A stretch of DNA of 7,309 bases, taken from the NCBI GenBank assembly GCA_026914095.1, contig JAPPIY010000166.1, forward strand, positions 1 through 7,309. The letters are read 5' to 3'. Made by a program: the position numbers and the translations under genes. Positions within the stretch are counted from its first letter, which is position 1, and each line of letters begins with the position of its first letter. This stretch comes from Oligoflexia bacterium (lineage in GTDB: Bacteria > Bdellovibrionota > Bdellovibrionia > Bdellovibrionales > UBA1609). Positions 5,155-7,309 of the stretch are shown here, one piece after another. A model generated the notes under the pieces. That model made no database searches. It was given only the letters and a program-made list of their open reading frames with translations, and was not told where the DNA came from.

Positions 5155-6411
5155 ATGAAACAAGCGCTTATTCTTTGTGGAGGAAAGGCTAAAAGATTGA
5201 GGCCCTACAGTTACAGTCTCCCTAAAGCCAGCTTTCCTTTTTTAAATCTGCCTTTGCTGTCTTTTGCTTGGTTTTACTTGGAGCAACTGAAAGTCTCTCA
5301 TTTTTTGTTAAACTCTCATTTGTTTCCCGAAAAGCTGAAAAACACAGTTCGCTCTTTATCCCAGGCTCATCAAAGAACAAATTTATTTTTTGAGGAAGAG
5401 CCTTTAGGTTCAGCGGGAACTTTGTATCAATTAAAAAAAGACCTGCAAAAAACAGAAGATTTTGTTTATATCAATGGAGACAGCTTATTTTTCCCCTCCC
5501 ACAAAGACCATATAAATTCTTTTGAGGAGATGTTTTTTAATGCTGGGTTGTCTGCTTTGTTTTTTGTCATTCCTTATAAAGATATAGGCTCTAAAAAGGC
5601 TCTATGGTGTGATAGAGACTTGAATTTAAAGTTTGTAGGCTCAAAAGAGGATTTAGCTCATTGTAAATGGAGCCATCTCACCCCTTTTACTTGGACAGGG
5701 CTGGCTTTATTTAAAAGCTCTTTGTTAGATAGTTTGAAAGAAAAGGCTTTTGATTTGTTTCAAGACTTTATAAATCCTCTATTAAAAATGCAGAGGATAA
5801 AAGTTTATGTGGATTCATCGGCTGTTCTTTTAGAAGCGGGGGATAAGGCCTCTTATCTTAAATCCTCAAAATTTTGTTTGGACTGTTTATTTCAGGCGGG
5901 AGAGCCTTCTAAAAGTTTAGAGTGTAATGGGGAGCAAAATAAAACGACCAGAAACCAGTTGAAAGAAAAAGATTTAGTAGAAGAAAGCAATAAATTTGGC
6001 TTGTCTGGTTTGAATGTTTCAGCTGCTCCTGTCAATCCCTCTGCTCTTGTCATTCCCGCGAAAGCGGGAATCCATCTGTCAGCTCAAAACTCAAATGAAG
6101 TTAAAAAAAAAGCTGTGAAAAGTATATTAGAAAGCTGTTTTAACCGTTTTGATCCCAGTGATGAGAAAGTGGGTTTAAAAAATGGAAAGACTTTGAGTCA
6201 AAAATTAGGGTATCCTTTGCTTTTGCCTAAAAGTGTCCGAGGTCTTGATTTTCTAAAACTACAAGGTTCTGCCGTTATAGGAAGTGAAGTTTGTTTTTTA
6301 GAGGATTCAGTTTTAGAAGACTGCGTTTTAGATTCTCAAATTGCTTTTAAAGGACAGCTTAAAAAAAACCTTCTTCTCAAAACTAAGTTGTATCTTCCCA
6401 ACATTCAATAA
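5155..6411 (+). CDS. Sugar-1-phosphate nucleotidyltransferase (COG1208-like) with in-frame repeat insertion
   Basis: This protein probably activates a sugar-1-phosphate to an NDP-sugar for cell-envelope glycans; the substrate is not evident. From the ATG at 5155 it has 418 residues. A TTG at 5143 would add four residues but is unlikely, since MKQALILCGGKAKRLRP is the usual family start. Residues 1-245 are the catalytic domain: GG-KAK-RLRP loop with SLPK (21-24), EEPLGSAGTL (81-90), metal-binding Asp109 in NGD, WTGLALF (180-186) and EAGDKASYLKS (227-237). The loop has Ala where GxGxR usually has Gly. Residues 246-360 are a polar linker. Residues 365-405 look like a short left-handed beta-helix (GSAVIGSEVCFLEDSVLEDC). 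The linker contains VIPAKAGIH (299-307), the translation of a dispersed hairpin repeat, so it has grown by repeat insertion. Mannose-1-phosphate guanylyltransferase and MurU-like enzymes are both possible relatives. Confidence 0.82.
   Translation: MKQALILCGGKAKRLRPYSYSLPKASFPFLNLPLLSFAWFYLEQLKVSHFLLNSHLFPEKLKNTVRSLSQAHQRTNLFFEEEPLGSAGTLYQLKKDLQKTEDFVYINGDSLFFPSHKDHINSFEEMFFNAGLSALFFVIPYKDIGSKKALWCDRDLNLKFVGSKEDLAHCKWSHLTPFTWTGLALFKSSLLDSLKEKAFDLFQDFINPLLKMQRIKVYVDSSAVLLEAGDKASYLKSSKFCLDCLFQAGEPSKSLECNGEQNKTTRNQLKEKDLVEESNKFGLSGLNVSAAPVNPSALVIPAKAGIHLSAQNSNEVKKKAVKSILESCFNRFDPSDEKVGLKNGKTLSQKLGYPLLLPKSVRGLDFLKLQGSAVIGSEVCFLEDSVLEDCVLDSQIAFKGQLKKNLLLKTKLYLPNIQ
6044..6077 (+). repeat. Dispersed hairpin repeat translated within the nucleotidyltransferase
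   Basis: ATTCCCGC (6052-6059) pairs perfectly with GCGGGAAT (6064-6071) around a GAAA loop, preceded by GCTCTTGTC. It is in frame and codes for VIPAKAGIH, a peptide widely seen where this repeat invades genes. Related copies lie at 3954-3971 and 4025-4056 in this window. Downstream, CAGCTCAAAACTC (6080-6092) recurs at 5021-5033. Confidence 0.8.
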
Positions 6412-6796
6412 AAGCTGGACAAGAAAACAAGATTTAATAATAAAGTGTGAGATTAAAAGAATTTTTGTCTTCTTCTTTCCACTGCCGGAAATACAAACTC
6501 GCTTTTAAGGAAAATTTTTGGGTTGCCCGATTTTATAGGCTCTTAATGGCTAACTAAATATATAATACCCCAATTTTTTTATTATTTCTTATAGTGAGCC
6601 ATTTAACTGCGCAAAAAATTTTCAAAAATTTTCTAAAATTCGCATAAATAAAAGCTTTCTTTTAAAACACAGGGAAGGGTAATCGGGCCAAACCTAAAAA
6701 CAGATTGAAATCCTTGTAAATAAAGGGTTTTAATGGAAAATCTACACAATTAAGAGGGCCACCATATTATTTTTCAATTGTTAGTCTAAATTTTAA
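6412..6796. other. Gene-free spacer between convergent genes
   Basis: No coding region is supported in these 385 bases, which separate two genes ending toward each other. The centre is a large nested palindrome (6515-6700). A weaker stem, AAATCCTT (6708-6715) with AAGGGTTT (6723-6730, one G-U pair as RNA), follows the palindrome. No classic hairpin-plus-T-run terminator is convincing for either flanking gene. Confidence 0.6.
6515..6700. repeat. 186-bp nested palindromic element, possible MITE or structured RNA
   Basis: The outer arms TTTTTGGGTTGCCCGATT (6515-6532) and AATCGGGCCAAACCTAAAAA (6681-6700) are complementary apart from a mismatch and a small gap, with a perfect CCCGATT/AATCGGG core. 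The inner arms TAATGGCTAACTA (6544-6556) and TAGTGAGCCATTTA (6592-6605) also pair almost fully. The DNA between the arms is AT-rich and non-coding. The design is like the 2827-2971 element but the sequence is different. No target duplication could be assigned. Confidence 0.5.
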
Positions 6797-7309
6797 TTAT
6801 TTCTTAACTGGCGGGGAAGAAGGCAGAGAAGGCTGACATTTCTTTTTCCAATGGGCTTTTAGGGCGGGATCCGCAGGGAGCGGCAGGGGGATTCCTGCTG
6901 TAAGCATTTGATCGGAGTCAGTTATGTTATAGACCTCTAAATAGGGAAATGGGCTGTTTGTATCGCGTTTGAAATTCTGATAGATAGGGTTTAGTTTGTC
7001 TGAGCAGATAGCCTGTTCACAGTCTTTATTGTAAAGGCAGGGACCGCAAATCAATCCTTTGCCGGCTTTTATAAACTTTGCATAAACCAGACTAAAAGGC
7101 AGATAATTGATGTAAATACATTCTCCGGTATTAAGAACAACTTTAGGAGCGTATTTTCCGCCACTTAGAGCAGTGAGAATAGATATTTGACTGTCTGTCT
7201 TGTTTTGGAAAACATAATTTGTTTGCGTCCAAATTGGCGGTAAAGCCATGGGTGAGCCGCTGGCTGTGTTTGAGTCCGCTGGAGTGATACTCTCAGGATT
7301 GTTTTGAGA
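6797..7309 (-). CDS. Unrecognised protein with six cysteines, 5' end outside window
   Basis: I do not recognise this protein. The frame is open from the right window edge to the TAA at 6797-6799, 170 residues. The ATG at 7249 need not be the start, because the 20 codons before it are open and read as a Ser/Asn/Pro-rich linker (SQNNPESITPADSNTASGSP). Counting from the Met at 7249, residues 8-110 look like a folded, beta-rich domain (NYVFQNKTDSQISILTAL; GECIYINYLPFSLVYAKF), and the last 30 residues form a proline-rich tail ending SSPPVKK. Six cysteines occur: 44, 68, 71, 77, 82 and 138. Four are packed as C-x2-C-x5-C-x4-C. An even number of clustered cysteines with a polar linker suggests an exported disulfide-bonded protein, or a metal site, but the signal peptide region, if any, is not in the window. 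Confidence 0.7.
   Translation of the reverse strand, partial: SQNNPESITPADSNTASGSPMALPPIWTQTNYVFQNKTDSQISILTALSGGKYAPKVVLNTGECIYINYLPFSLVYAKFIKAGKGLICGPCLYNKDCEQAICSDKLNPIYQNFKRDTNSPFPYLEVYNITDSDQMLTAGIPLPLPADPALKAHWKKKCQPSLPSSPPVKK

Noticed and set aside
6708..6730. Intrinsic terminator for the minus-strand gene ending at 6797
   Set aside because: The stem is AT-rich, needs a G-U pair, lies about 70 bases past the stop codon, and is not directly followed by a T run.
7247..7249. ATG as the start of the six-cysteine protein
   Set aside because: The frame stays open for 20 codons to the window edge with protein-like composition, and no Shine-Dalgarno sequence precedes this ATG, so a start outside the window is more likely.

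Overview
The window is a low-GC stretch of bacterial chromosome. It has the type IV pilus assembly order pilC-pilS, a succinylase-pathway lysine/DAP gene (dapD) and an A-type Fe-S carrier. This suggests a Gram-negative, proteobacteria-like or Bdellovibrionota-like organism. The lineage is inferred from gene content only and cannot be fixed from the sequence. Short G/C hairpins with GNRA-type loops recur between genes, and once inside a gene, as in many repeat-rich proteobacterial genomes.

Layout: (1) Bases 1-2451, plus strand: the C-terminal 379 residues of a PilC/GspF inner-membrane platform protein. Fourteen bases later comes a six-helix, PilS-like sensor kinase with a good ATPase domain but no recognisable phosphoacceptor histidine. 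(2) Bases 2448-3851, minus strand: an IscA/ErpA-type Fe-S carrier that overlaps the kinase tail-to-tail by 4 bases, then a 260-base spacer with a nested palindromic element, then dapD. (3) Bases 3852-5154: a mostly non-coding, repeat-rich stretch holding an apparently intact 752-bp IS1595-family insertion sequence with 18-bp terminal inverted repeats. (4) Bases 5155-6411, plus strand: a sugar-1-phosphate nucleotidyltransferase with a C-terminal beta-helix-like tail and a hairpin repeat inserted in frame into its linker. (5) Bases 6412-6796: a gene-free stretch with a second large nested palindrome. (6) Bases 6797-7309, minus strand: the 3' part of an unrecognised cysteine-containing protein.

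PilC and the kinase look like one transcription unit for type IV pilus (or type II secretion) assembly and its sensing. The other genes are separate housekeeping functions: Fe-S cluster maturation, DAP/lysine and peptidoglycan precursor synthesis, and NDP-sugar synthesis for the envelope. I see no clear new multi-gene system. The most notable observations are the histidine-less PilS-like kinase, two large nested palindromic elements, the family of GNRA-loop hairpins (one translated within an enzyme), and the unrecognised six-cysteine protein.
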